A stretch of 64,000 nucleotides of DNA from Cyanobium sp. CH-040 (GTDB lineage: Bacteria; Cyanobacteriota; Cyanobacteriia; PCC-6307; Cyanobiaceae), in assembly GCF_024346135.1 (NCBI RefSeq), contig NZ_JAGQCJ010000012.1, positions 43,406 to 107,405 of the forward strand, written 5' to 3'. Positions 16,597-24,868 of this stretch are shown here, in pieces; within the stretch, counting starts at the first letter, position 1; each line of letters starts with the position of its first letter. Under the pieces are notes generated by a model. It worked only from the letters and a program-made list of their open reading frames with translations, searched no databases and was not told the DNA's origin. Position numbers and translations under genes: made by a program.

Positions 16597-16998
16597 ATGA
16601 AGCAGACCGTCCTGCTGGAGAAGTATCCGGTATACGAGCTGGAGCTCGACAAGCGCGAAACCACCTACCAGAACGCCCAGGAGGTGATCGAGGCTCTCAA
16701 GGCGATGATCAAGGCTCACCCATTGGTGTCCTACATCGGCGACTTCGACCACTACACCCACACCCGCAATCTGGATGCCGGCGAGATCGCTCCCGAGATC
16801 AAGGATGCGCGCCTGGTGGTGTTCTGCTTCGGCGTCAAGCTGCCCAACCCCCATGTGCTGGCGGTGCGTCCCCGCTCGATCGGCGTGGCCGACATGGGCG
16901 ACCGCTTCGTGATCAATTTCCTCGAGCCGCCGATGCCGGTGGCCACCGAGGCGATGGAGGGCTGGGTGAAATCCCTGCGCAATCGGAGCCAGGACTGA
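16597..16998 (+). CDS. DUF6858-like conserved protein
   Basis: A 133-residue soluble protein. The central motifs (HPLVSYIGDFDHYTHT, then EIKDARLVVFCFGVKLPNPH and LAVRPRSIGVADMGDRFVINFLE) match what I recall as DUF6858, a family seen in sulfur-metabolising bacteria. One Cys (VFCFG) sits in a core strand. Its stop overlaps the transporter start (TGATG), and the SQR gene follows, so a role in sulfide or other reduced-sulfur handling is inferred from context only. Confidence 0.75.
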   Translation: MKQTVLLEKYPVYELELDKRETTYQNAQEVIEALKAMIKAHPLVSYIGDFDHYTHTRNLDAGEIAPEIKDARLVVFCFGVKLPNPHVLAVRPRSIGVADMGDRFVINFLEPPMPVATEAMEGWVKSLRNRSQD

Positions 16999-17969
16999 TG
17001 GGGCTGCTGTTCGCGTTGCAGAAGCGGCTGGTGTGGGCCGTGCCGGGCGCCATGGTGCTCGGGCTGATCTGGGGGGCGCTGCTGCCCTCCGGCTGGCTGG
17101 CGTCGCTGGTGATCCCGCTCACCTTTCTGATGGTCTACCCGATGCTGGTGGATCTGCGCCTGCCGCTGCTGTTCGGCGGCAAGGACGTGCGCCTGCAGCT
17201 CACCGCCCAGGCCATCAACTTCCTGGTGATCCCCTTCGTGGCCTACGGCATCGGCCGCTGGTTCTTCCCCAGCCAGCCCCTGGTGGCGCTCGGCCTGCTG
17301 CTGGCCGCCCTGCTGCCCACCAGCGGCATGACCATCTCCTGGACGGGCTTCGCCAAGGGCAACCTGGAGGCGGCCGTGCGGATGACGGTGGTGGGCCTGG
17401 TGCTGGGCTCGCTGGCCACGCCGCTCTATGCCAAGGCGCTGCTGGGAGCGGTGGTGGAGGTGCCGATGGCGAAGGTGTTCCAGCAGATCCTGATCATCGT
17501 GTTCCTGCCCCTGCTGCTGGGTCAGATCACCCGCGCGGTTCTGATCGCCCGCACGGGGGAGGAGCACTACCGCAAGGTGCTCAAGCCCCGCTTCCCGCCC
17601 TTCTCCACCCTGGGGGTGATCGGCATCGTGTTCGTGGCGATGGCCCTCAAGGCGGAGCTGATCGTGAGCCAGCCCTTCCTGCTGGTGCGCATGCTGATCC
17701 CGCTGCTGCTGCTCTACGGCATCAACTTCGTGCTCAGCACCCTGGTGGGGCAGCGGTTCTTCGACCGTGGCGACGGCATCGCCCTGGTGTACGGCACGGT
17801 GATGCGCAACCTCTCGATCGCCCTCGCCCTGGCGATGACGGCCTTCGGCAAGGAGGGATCGGAGATCGCCCTGATCATCGCCCTCGCCTACATCGTGCAG
17901 GTGCAGGCAGCGGCCTGGTATGTGAAGTTCTCCGACCGCCTGTTCGGTCCGGCACCCCATCCCTACTGA
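16998..17969 (+). CDS. BASS/ACR3-superfamily transporter (arsenic-resistance-protein-like)
   Basis: A 323-residue protein with about ten helices, of the kind often annotated as arsenic resistance protein. Recognisable parts are TFLMVYPMLVDLRLPLLF, LLLAALLPTSGMTISWTGFAKGN and ALVYGTVMRNLSIALALAMTAFG. The Cys that true ACR3 arsenite pumps carry in helix 4 (P-C-T type motif) is absent; the position reads LLPTSGMT. With no arsenate reductase or ArsR nearby and SQR next door, export of an inorganic or organic sulfur anion is a better guess than arsenite. It is translationally coupled to the DUF6858-like gene. Confidence 0.82.
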   Translation: MGLLFALQKRLVWAVPGAMVLGLIWGALLPSGWLASLVIPLTFLMVYPMLVDLRLPLLFGGKDVRLQLTAQAINFLVIPFVAYGIGRWFFPSQPLVALGLLLAALLPTSGMTISWTGFAKGNLEAAVRMTVVGLVLGSLATPLYAKALLGAVVEVPMAKVFQQILIIVFLPLLLGQITRAVLIARTGEEHYRKVLKPRFPPFSTLGVIGIVFVAMALKAELIVSQPFLLVRMLIPLLLLYGINFVLSTLVGQRFFDRGDGIALVYGTVMRNLSIALALAMTAFGKEGSEIALIIALAYIVQVQAAAWYVKFSDRLFGPAPHPY

Positions 17970-18162
17970 GCGTCTTCCAGTGGAGCGTCATCAGGCGCAA
18001 CCTTTCTCAACCCGAATGTCCCTGCCGGCTGCGCGAACAGGCCTCCCTTTCTAGGTTGAATCCATCCCATCGATCCCTGATTCCCCTGTCCCACGACTGG
18101 AGGCCCTTCGGGAATCTTCCAGAGCAGATCCACGTCATACAGATCCACATCGGAGGTGAGCC

Positions 18163-19467
18163 ATGGCACGGGCGGTCGTGATCGGAGCGGGGCTCGGAGG
18201 ACTGCCCGCGGCCTACGAACTGCGGCACCATCTGCCGAAGGACTGTGACGTCACCCTCATCGCCGGCGAGCCGCAGTTCACCTTCATCCCTGGCCTGGTG
18301 CAGGTGGCCCTCGGCCACAAGCCCCTGGAGCACGTGCAGCAGGATCTGCACGCGCTTGCCCGGCGCCACCATCTCACGCTGGTGGACCGTGCCGTGACCG
18401 CCATCGATCCCGCCGGCCGCCGCATCACCGTGGCGGGCGGGGAGACGGTGGACTACGACCAGGTGCTGATCGCCACCGGCGCCGCCCTGGCCTTCGACCT
18501 GATCCCCGGGCTGGGGCCCCACGGCGGCCACACCCAGTCGATCTGCACGCCGGAGCATGCGCTGCAGGCCCGCGAGGCCTGGCAGCGCTTCCTCGAGGAA
18601 CCAGGCCCGCTGGTGGTGGGGGCCGCTCCGGGTGCCGGCTGTTTCGGGCCCGCCTACGAGTTCCTGCTGATGGCCGACCACGACCTGCGCCGCCGCGGCC
18701 TGCGCGAGCGGGTGCCGATCACCTACGTGACCCCCGAGCCCTACGTGGGGCATTTGGGGGTCTCCGGGGTGAAAAACGCCCGCGAGCTCACCACCCAGCT
18801 GATGGCCGAGCGCGGCATCGAGGTGATCGACAGCATGCGCATCACCGCCGTGGAGCCGCAGCGGCTGCTGCTGGAGAACGGCCGGGCGCTGCCCTTCGGC
18901 TACGCCATGGTGCTGCCGTCGTTCCGCGGCGTGTCGTTCATCCGCGACTGCCCCGGCCTCGGCGACGAGAAAGGCTTCATCCCGGTGGACCCCACCATGC
19001 GCCACCCCCGCTTCGAGAGCGTCCACGCCGCGGGGGTGAGCGTGAAGCTGGTGCAGCCGGACCCCACCCCGATCCCGATCGGTCTGCCCAAGAGCGGCCA
19101 GATGACCGAGGCGATGGCCACCGCCGCCGCCCACAACATCGCCGTGGAGATGGGCGCCCTTCCGGGTCCCCTGCAGGTGCCCACCCTGGAGGCCCTCTGC
19201 TTCGCCGAGTTCGGCCCCACCGGCATCGCCTACATCGCCGCGCCGGTGCTGCCCGATCCGGAGACGGGCCGGCGGCGCTCCTCCTACGCCGTGCGCGGTC
19301 CCTGGGTGGTGTGGGCGAAGGCGGCGTTCGAGGAGTACTTCATGCTCAAGATCCGCTACGGCGCCGGCCTGCCCTGGTTCGAGCGGCTGGGCCTGCGGGC
19401 CCTGTTCCGGCTCCGGCTGTTCAGGCCGGCCCCGCCACGGCAGGCACCGCAGATCGCCGGCACCTGA
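18163..19467 (+). CDS. sqr: Sulfide:quinone oxidoreductase
   Basis: An FAD flavoprotein that oxidises sulfide and reduces membrane quinone. At 434 residues it has the size of classical bacterial SQR. The FAD fold starts with VVIGAGLGGLPAAYEL. All three redox cysteines are present: C128 (QSICTPEHA), C160 (GAGCFGPAYEF) and C346 (EALCFAEFGPTG), matching the 128/160/~356 pattern of the Acidithiobacillus enzyme. The amphipathic, basic C-terminal helix for membrane binding is also visible (RLGLRALFRLRLF). A perfect GGAGGTGA ribosome site precedes ATG 18163. Directly before it, CAGATCCAC occurs twice, 15 bases apart (18125-18133 and 18140-18148). The gap of 193 bases after the transporter may hold its own promoter. 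Confidence 0.92.
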   Translation: MARAVVIGAGLGGLPAAYELRHHLPKDCDVTLIAGEPQFTFIPGLVQVALGHKPLEHVQQDLHALARRHHLTLVDRAVTAIDPAGRRITVAGGETVDYDQVLIATGAALAFDLIPGLGPHGGHTQSICTPEHALQAREAWQRFLEEPGPLVVGAAPGAGCFGPAYEFLLMADHDLRRRGLRERVPITYVTPEPYVGHLGVSGVKNARELTTQLMAERGIEVIDSMRITAVEPQRLLLENGRALPFGYAMVLPSFRGVSFIRDCPGLGDEKGFIPVDPTMRHPRFESVHAAGVSVKLVQPDPTPIPIGLPKSGQMTEAMATAAAHNIAVEMGALPGPLQVPTLEALCFAEFGPTGIAYIAAPVLPDPETGRRRSSYAVRGPWVVWAKAAFEEYFMLKIRYGAGLPWFERLGLRALFRLRLFRPAPPRQAPQIAGT

Positions 19468-19494
19468 TGGTCACCGCCGCGGGGCGCTCAGACC

Positions 19495-19926
19495 TCAGCC
19501 GTCCACCTGCACGGTCACACTGGTAACCTTGTTGGCCTTGGGGGCCGTGACGGTGAGCACGCCATCGCGGTAGGAGGCCCGCAGCTGGTCGCGGTCGATG
19601 GCCTGGGGGAAGCGGAAGCTGCGGCTCCAGGTGCCGTAGCGGAATTCGCTCAGCAGCGGAGCCTTGGCCTCCGTGGAGCCTTCCGGCTCGGCGGGCTGCT
19701 GGCGATGGCTGCGGCGCTCGGCGCTGATCACCAGGCTGCGGTCGGTGGCCTTCACGTCGATGGCGGCCTTGTCGACGCCGGGCAGCTCGAGCAGCAGCTC
19801 ATAGGCCTCGGGGGTCTCATGCACCTCGGCGGCGGGCACGCGCTCAGCGGTGTGGAGCTGCTGGCTGAGCTGCTGCTCGAGGCGGTCAAACAGATCGAAG
19901 GGAGAAGACGAACGCAGGCTGAGCAT
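19495..19926 (-). CDS. Hsp20 family small heat-shock protein
   Basis: A 143-residue alpha-crystallin-type chaperone. The N-terminal arm (SPFDLFDRLEQQLSQQL) is followed by the crystallin domain: EAYELLLELPGVDKAAIDVKA at its start, WSRSFRFPQAIDRDQLRASY, and the conserved DGVLTVTAPK near the end. It holds unfolding proteins in the cytosol or at thylakoids. There is no IxI tail motif; the end reads VTVQVDG, which may weaken oligomer docking. Confidence 0.94.
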   Translation of the reverse strand: MLSLRSSSPFDLFDRLEQQLSQQLHTAERVPAAEVHETPEAYELLLELPGVDKAAIDVKATDRSLVISAERRSHRQQPAEPEGSTEAKAPLLSEFRYGTWSRSFRFPQAIDRDQLRASYRDGVLTVTAPKANKVTSVTVQVDG

Positions 19927-20347
19927 GGCTGGGATGGCGAAGGATGGGTCGCGGGGTCGTCATTCGCCCCCGGTGCAAGCACTGTGGCCGCGGTGATCCA
20001 TGCCGAGGATCCGGGCAGCCGAACCGTCCGATTCGGCCCCCACGACAGGGGGCGGCAGACCCCACCGCGCTGCCGGGAGAACCGAAATCAGCCCCAGAGG
20101 CGAGCGCAGCGGCTGTACGGGAACAGGAACGCCCCCAGGGCCCCCCAGCCCGGCAGCAGGCTTACCTTGAGGTTGAGGGGAGGGAGAGGCCAGCCCCACC
20201 GTCCCCTCCACAGGAATCCGGCCAGGTTCGCCCGAGCCGGTGCCAGCCAAGGAGTTGCAGCCCTTGATCTTCACCTCGGTGGCGCAGCGAGAACGCCACC
20301 CCGACCGCGTCGAGCCACATGCCACTTCTGATTCCGGTGATTCCGGT

Positions 20348-20383
20348 CCGTTGAACCCCCGGGCTGCATAACCCGGGCAACGG
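20348..20383. repeat. Two-part hairpin (CCGTTG / CCCGGG)
   Basis: Outer arms CCGTTG (20348-20353) and CAACGG (20378-20383) enclose inner arms CCCGGG (20358-20363) and CCCGGG (20372-20377) around an 8-base loop, with a small one-sided bulge. It has no T tract, so it is not a simple terminator. Confidence 0.6.
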
Positions 20384-20533
20384 TCACTGATGGGGAGGTC
20401 AAGCCCCGAGCATCTCTCCCCAGCGCCGTGACCGCGTCCTTGCCTGCCAGGCCCAAGACAGGCTGACCGTTGAAACCCAGACACCCGACCGATGGCGCCC
20501 GAAATGCCAGGGTGACCCCTCGCAACCGGTGCA

Positions 20534-20596
20534 AAGGCGCCCCCCATGGGGCGCCTTCTTCGGCGATCGGCACGGAGGGGTGAACTCCGTGCCGAT
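20534..20596. repeat. Two adjacent perfect hairpins
   Basis: The first hairpin has 10-bp arms AAGGCGCCCC (20534-20543) and GGGGCGCCTT (20548-20557) with a CCAT loop. Eight bases on, a second has 12-bp arms ATCGGCACGGAG (20566-20577) and CTCCGTGCCGAT (20585-20596) with a 7-base loop. Neither is followed by a real T tract. Perfect stems of this size outside genes are unlikely by chance and suggest a structured RNA or a remnant of a mobile-element end. Confidence 0.7.
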
Positions 20597-20750
20597 TGAG
20601 GTCACCCCTGGCCAGAACACCCCGAAGGTCTCCCGGGGTCAGGCGAAGGCGGTCCGGCGCTTTCCGTGCCGTCGACGACGTTCAGCTCCAGGATCCAGCC
20701 AGTGCTGTTGACGGCCTTCCGGCTTTGCCGCGGCCTCTGGTTCGGCCAGA

Positions 20751-20769
20751 GACAGGAGCAGCTCCTGTC
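20751..20769. repeat. 19-bp palindrome
   Basis: GACAGGAGC (20751-20759) and GCTCCTGTC (20761-20769) flank a single base. The near-perfect two-fold symmetry fits a dimeric regulator site better than an RNA hairpin. Confidence 0.55.
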
Positions 20770-20883
20770 CGCATGCCCCGGATCTGCAACCAACACAGGG
20801 GGTGTGGTGGTCGCTGCGCAGCAGCCGGCTCGGCCCGCACCGCCCGACGAGCACCCGGGAATGTAGCGGTTGTTACAGATAGT

Positions 20884-20901
20884 GATGCTTGGTCAAGCAT
20901 C
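20884..20901. promoter_or_regulatory. Possible operator before the DUF5801 gene
   Basis: Perfect 8-bp inverted repeat GATGCTTG / CAAGCATC with a 2-base centre, lying 70-90 bases before the ATG at 20971, in the least GC-rich part of the upstream region (AATGTAGCGGTTGTTACAGA precedes it). It sits where an operator or promoter element would be expected. Confidence 0.5.
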
Positions 20902-20945
20902 CCGCGATTCCGTTGTCGCAGGCCTAGACCAAAAGAAGAGAGACA

Positions 20946-20962
20946 GCCCCCCTCCGGGGGGC
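20946..20962 (+). promoter_or_regulatory. Hairpin covering the Shine-Dalgarno zone
   Basis: GCCCCCC (20946-20952) can pair with GGGGGGC (20956-20962) around a 3-base loop. The G run is the only plausible ribosome-binding sequence for the ATG at 20971, 8 bases on. The fold would hide it, which suggests translational control or a need for an activator. Confidence 0.5.
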
Positions 20963-20970
20963 CTGCGGCC

Positions 20971-23900
20971 ATGACGACTCCAGCAACGGTCCTGTATCTG
21001 GACCAGACGACAGGCAACCAGCACGACGAGACAGATCCGAGCCAGACGCTCCTAAGCGAGTGGGGCTTCACCGAGCCCACCGACTTCGCATCAACTGCAT
21101 CAACGCCCCAGAGCTTCAGCCAGCCCTCCGACTCCATCAGCTTCCAGTTGCAGGCTGGCAACGACACCGGCCTGACCTCCCTGGACGGATCTCCGATCCT
21201 GCTCAGCGCGGCGAAGACCGCTGCCAACGGCGACACCTACTTCGATGCCGTCGTGAGCGGTGGCGCCTACGACGGCGAGGTGGCCTTCCGGCTGGTGTAC
21301 GTGCCCACCTACAACAGTGACAGCCAGGTGACGGGCTACACCCTGTACACCCTTCTGTACAACGACGCCGCCCCGATCCGGCACGGCGATCCCGCCAACC
21401 CGAACGATCTGGCCACCATGACGGCGCTGGTGGAGGCCCTCCTCACCGTCGACCTGCAGTTCGTCTACAGCGACTTCTCCGGCATTCCGGCCGGGCAGCA
21501 GGCCTTCGGGGTGCTCAAAGAGCCCAGCCTCGACCCGGATCCCAGTCCTGGGATTTCCAACGATGTGGTGATCACCAGCAAGGTCTTCAACGGCACAACC
21601 TGGGTCGACGGCACCATCAACACCAGCAATGTGGCCGGCACGGCCAGCGCCATCGGCGTCGGCAGCCAGGCGGTGGGCACCAATGAGGCGGTGATTTACG
21701 ACTTCGTCACGAACGCCACCTACACCGACAGCAAGAACCTCGACACGCTCGATATCACTGGCGCGGTGTCCGCGAACCGGGCCTTCTCCACCGTCACCCA
21801 GCTGAACCCGAACAACGCCAACACCCGCGCCGATGTGAGGGTGTGGCTACGCGACGGCGATCCCGGCGCTGCCATGTTCGATGGCGCGGACAACACCGGC
21901 ATCAAGACCGTCTACCTCTACCTCAACGGCAACTACACCGAAGCTGCCTACACCATCCCCAGCAGCGGCGGGAACTGGACAGGCCCCGGCGGGCTGAGCG
22001 TGACATTCGAAAATTCGGATGGCGACGCAGCCTACGAGTACGCCGTGATCAAGGGCCTCAAGGCGGGAGACCGCTTCGAGGTGGAAGGCGACACCCAGTT
22101 CAACCGGCTGGTGGTCGGCAACGCCGGCACCGGCAACCGCACCTTCGACCTGGGCGTGACGGGTTATTCCATCGACAGCTCCGAGACCACCGGCCAGCTG
22201 CTGGGGGGCATCGGCATCTACGACGACGGTCCCAGCCTCTCCGCCATCGGGGTGGGTGACACCACCCTGACGCTGGATGAGAGCCCCCTGCCCACTGCGG
22301 GGGATGGCCTCTTGAGCGACAGCGTGGTGTTCGGCACCGCCGCCTACTTCAACGACCCCGACTATGGCGCCGACAAGCAGGGAGCCGACCCCGCGACTTA
22401 TGCGCTGGCGCTCAGTGCCGATGGGCTCGGCTCCGGTCTCTTCGCCCTCGATCTGGCCAACACAACCAACGGCAAGGGCAGTGAGATTCTGCTTTACAAC
22501 AATGCCGGCACCATCGAGGGCAGGATCGACGGCACCACCTACTTCACCATCGCCGTGAATTCAGCCACCGGCGAGGTGACCTTCACCAGGGAGAAGAACA
22601 TCTGGCACGGCAATGCCAACAATCACGATGATGCCGAAAGCCTGGTCGTGAGCGGAGGCACGCTCATGCTCCGCAAGACAGTGAAGGACGGTGACCTGGA
22701 TCCCGCCACGGCCGATCTCAACCTCGGCAACGGCGTGTTCGAAATCGAGGACGACGGTCCGGCCTTCCTCTTCCCTGCTGGCAAGACGGCCGTGGAGCTG
22801 CTCTCGGCAGCCGGACCGACAGCCCAGACCGAGGAGGTGCTCGACTGGGATCCCGGCACCGACGGCTTCCGCAAGCTCGACCTGGCGAACTTCAGCGGCA
22901 CCGCCACCCCGGGCAATGGCGGATTCAGCGTCAGCGATCCAGTCGTGAGTGAGGACGGCACGAGCATCAGTCTCGACGTCAGCTACGGCGGCCAGAAGAT
23001 CGCCAGCCACGTCTTCAACGCCGACGGAGACGACACCTTCACAACCTACAAATATGAAGGGCAGGTGCTGATCGAGCCCACCCAGCTTGAGGCCGGCGCC
23101 GCCGTGAAGGCCGGTGGTCCCCATCCGCTGGAATTCCGCTTGTTCCCGGATCCTCAGGCTCTGGCGATCATGGTCACGGGCGGCACCCGTACCTCCTCGG
23201 AGGACGAGACCGATCCCTTCACTCCAGGCCAGCTCAACACCAGCGCCCAGGGGTATGCCGCTGGCAACACCAACCAGAACCTGGAATTCCGCGAGGCGAT
23301 CAAGTTCACGTTCACCGAACACGGGGCCTATGACTACAACGGGATGGCTGCACAAGCAGCAGCCGACTTCAAAGCCGGAACCTACAGCGAGCCTGTGCCG
23401 GGAGTAGACATGGGTGATTACAAGGCCGAGGGTGGCTTCGGCTTCGACATCACCAAGCTCACCGGCGGGGCGAAGGTGGCCGACTTCATCGCCAAGGCAA
23501 CCTTCGAGCTTGAAGGTGGTGGAACGACAGATGTCTACTTCCAGTTCACGGATGTGGGTGTGAATACCAAGCACAACCCCAAGGTGTTCGTGGGCTACGA
23601 CATGCTCACCGGCTGGACGGCCTACACATGGAAGGACGCCAACGGCAACAGCCTGCGTGATGGTGACCCCCTTGAAGCCCTGAATGGAAAAGCAGAGCTG
23701 ATCCATGGAGGAGCCCTCCCGGACAACATCACCGGCCTGGATGCGCTGGAGATCTACAACAACGATGTCGACGGCAAGTCCGACACCTTCAACGTCACCA
23801 ACCCTCGCTTCTACAGCCTGGGCAGCCGCACGGAGGTTGTGCCGGAATTCAACTACAGCTTTGATCTGAACCTGTACGACCTGGACTTCGACACCACCAC

Positions 23901-23985
23901 CGCCAGCATCAACGCCAAGATCGATGGCAAGAACACCGGCAGCATGAGCGAGCAACTGCTGCTCGGTCAGTCGTCCCTGGTCTGA
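20971..23985 (+). CDS. Large DUF5801-containing surface or secreted protein
   Basis: A 1004-residue acidic protein rich in Asp, Gly, Thr and Asn. Residues about 420-595, from GPSLSAIGVGDTTLTLDES to EIEDDGP, match the DUF5801 repeats-in-toxin unit; the N-terminal 200 residues (VSGGAYDGEVAFRLVYVP, YTLLYNDAAPIRHGD) are related. I find no cysteine in the whole protein and no Sec signal, and the end is a short hydrophobic tail (LLLGQSSLV). These are hallmarks of type I secretion substrates. Classic GGxGxDxxx calcium repeats are absent. No ABC or membrane-fusion exporter is next to it. ATG 20971 is used; the open frame upstream is not coding-like. Base composition is lower in GC than the neighbours, hinting at transfer or at selection on a repeat protein. 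Role in adhesion or defence is inference. Confidence 0.85.
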   Translation: MTTPATVLYLDQTTGNQHDETDPSQTLLSEWGFTEPTDFASTASTPQSFSQPSDSISFQLQAGNDTGLTSLDGSPILLSAAKTAANGDTYFDAVVSGGAYDGEVAFRLVYVPTYNSDSQVTGYTLYTLLYNDAAPIRHGDPANPNDLATMTALVEALLTVDLQFVYSDFSGIPAGQQAFGVLKEPSLDPDPSPGISNDVVITSKVFNGTTWVDGTINTSNVAGTASAIGVGSQAVGTNEAVIYDFVTNATYTDSKNLDTLDITGAVSANRAFSTVTQLNPNNANTRADVRVWLRDGDPGAAMFDGADNTGIKTVYLYLNGNYTEAAYTIPSSGGNWTGPGGLSVTFENSDGDAAYEYAVIKGLKAGDRFEVEGDTQFNRLVVGNAGTGNRTFDLGVTGYSIDSSETTGQLLGGIGIYDDGPSLSAIGVGDTTLTLDESPLPTAGDGLLSDSVVFGTAAYFNDPDYGADKQGADPATYALALSADGLGSGLFALDLANTTNGKGSEILLYNNAGTIEGRIDGTTYFTIAVNSATGEVTFTREKNIWHGNANNHDDAESLVVSGGTLMLRKTVKDGDLDPATADLNLGNGVFEIEDDGPAFLFPAGKTAVELLSAAGPTAQTEEVLDWDPGTDGFRKLDLANFSGTATPGNGGFSVSDPVVSEDGTSISLDVSYGGQKIASHVFNADGDDTFTTYKYEGQVLIEPTQLEAGAAVKAGGPHPLEFRLFPDPQALAIMVTGGTRTSSEDETDPFTPGQLNTSAQGYAAGNTNQNLEFREAIKFTFTEHGAYDYNGMAAQAAADFKAGTYSEPVPGVDMGDYKAEGGFGFDITKLTGGAKVADFIAKATFELEGGGTTDVYFQFTDVGVNTKHNPKVFVGYDMLTGWTAYTWKDANGNSLRDGDPLEALNGKAELIHGGALPDNITGLDALEIYNNDVDGKSDTFNVTNPRFYSLGSRTEVVPEFNYSFDLNLYDLDFDTTTASINAKIDGKNTGSMSEQLLLGQSSLV

Positions 23986-24030
23986 GGCACGACGCCACAC
24001 GCCAGGGCCTGATCGACTCCACTTGCTTCC

Positions 24031-24055
24031 AGGGGGGGCTTCCCCCCCTTTTTTT
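24031..24055 (+). terminator. Strong terminator after the DUF5801 gene
   Basis: Seven G (24032-24038) pair with seven C (24042-24048) around CTT, an A-T pair extends the stem, and seven T follow. It lies 46 bases after the stop codon. Confidence 0.93.
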
Positions 24056-24366
24056 GTGCTTGCCCCGCCAGCCTTCCGCACTGGTTCTTGCTTCCTTGGC
24101 GCTGCTCACCGCCATCCGCAGGGCGTGGGGCTGCCCCTTGGACCGCTCCCCGCTTGCCCCAGGGTTGCACAACGTTTCTGTGCTGCCAGTGGGTCGGGTG
24201 CTTGCTCCTTCAGCTGCTCAGGATCGAGGAGGCCGGTCTGTTCTCCTTGACCATGGTTGCGGTGACCATGGTTGCGGTCGCTCTCAAGGATCAACCGCTC
24301 CAGGGATTGACTGCGACCGTGGGACTCTGCGGGCTGAGGAAGACCGGCATGGGCACTTGAGCCCCA
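24056..24366. other. Gene-free spacer
   Basis: I see no credible coding frame here. The only notable structure is the 15-bp tandem duplication at 24249-24278. The stretch lies between the DUF5801 terminator and the end of the merR gene. Confidence 0.55.
24249..24278. repeat. 15-bp tandem duplication
   Basis: GACCATGGTTGCGGT is present twice in direct succession (24249-24263 and 24264-24278), with no mismatch. A recent slippage or duplication is the simplest explanation. Confidence 0.8.
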
Positions 24367-24792
24367 TCAACCTGGCGCGGCAGAAGCCGCCGAGGCCAGC
24401 GGCGGGTGTGATGGCCGCCGGCCACCGCAGGCCTGCCAGGTCGCGAGCATGCGCGTGAGCTCGCCGTGCAGCTGCTGCAGATCGCTGATGCGCTGCTCGA
24501 TCTCGCCGGCTTTCCGGCTGATCGTGCCTTTGAGTTCATCGCAGTGGCAGATGCCGGAGCGACGCGCTTTCAGCACCTCGCCAATGGTGACCAGAGGGAT
24601 CTCCAGAGCCCGCAGCATGCGGATCAGGGCCAGTTCGTCGTACACCGTCTGATCAAAGAGGCGGTAGCGCCCTTCACTGCGGGCACTGGGCTGCAGGAGG
24701 CCCTGATCGCAGTAGAAGCGGATGGTTTTCACCGGCACGCCGGAGCGCTGGGCCACGGCGCCGATCTTCTGGAGCACGGGGGAGGAAGGCAT
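24367..24792 (-). CDS. MerR family metal-responsive regulator
   Basis: A 141-residue MerR-type regulator, expected to twist an overlong promoter spacer when metal binds. The winged helix-turn-helix is at residues 10-50 (IGAVAQRSGVPVKTIRFYCDQGLL, then GRYRLFD). The dimer coiled coil follows at about 90-118. Cysteines are C28 (in the wing), C82, C84 (GICHCDEL) and C122 (WQACGG). This spacing resembles the C82/C117 type of MerR, CadR and PbrR more than CueR (C112/C120), so the inducing metal is uncertain although the targets look copper-related. ATG 24792 has a GGAGG-like context; the longer start at 24825 would lie inside the operator. It is divergent from the DUF305 gene. Confidence 0.9.
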   Translation of the reverse strand: MPSSPVLQKIGAVAQRSGVPVKTIRFYCDQGLLQPSARSEGRYRLFDQTVYDELALIRMLRALEIPLVTIGEVLKARRSGICHCDELKGTISRKAGEIEQRISDLQQLHGELTRMLATWQACGGRRPSHPPLASAASAAPG

Positions 24793-24813
24793 GGCGAGCC
24801 GTCGTCCAGACAC

Positions 24814-24844
24814 TTGACTCTCCATCTACAGGAGAGTGCATGGT
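24814..24844 (+). promoter_or_regulatory. MerR-type promoter/operator 1
   Basis: TTGACT (-35, 24814-24819) and CATGGT (-10, 24839-24844) are separated by 19 bases, the overlong spacer of MerR-controlled promoters. Inside it the dyad ACTCTCC-ATCTACA-GGAGAGT (24817-24837) is perfect. It drives DUF305 and the P1B ATPase rightward and probably also limits merR leftward. Confidence 0.85.
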
Positions 24845-24868
24845 AGGTGCAGATCGCGCTCGTCCGTC

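Larger units (their letters stand above)
19927..20970. other. Gene-free, hairpin-rich kilobase
   Basis: No frame in this stretch looks coding on either strand: composition is mixed and the ORFs are low-complexity. It holds the hsp20 promoter side at the left. From about 20348 on there is a run of strong inverted repeats (20348-20383, 20534-20557, 20566-20596, 20751-20769, 20884-20901, 20946-20962). This could be a decayed region, one or more structured RNAs, or a long 5' leader for the DUF5801 gene. No known RNA family (tmRNA, RNase P, 6S, SRP) was recognised. Confidence 0.6.

Noticed and set aside
20348..20420. Possible tRNA or tmRNA-like element (GGGCTGCATAACCCGGGC)
   Set aside because: No acceptor stem, T-loop or CCA context; only a hairpin is present.
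20271..20573. 100-codon leftward frame in the gene-free kilobase
   Set aside because: Contains the 10-bp hairpin, has no family motif and irregular codon use.
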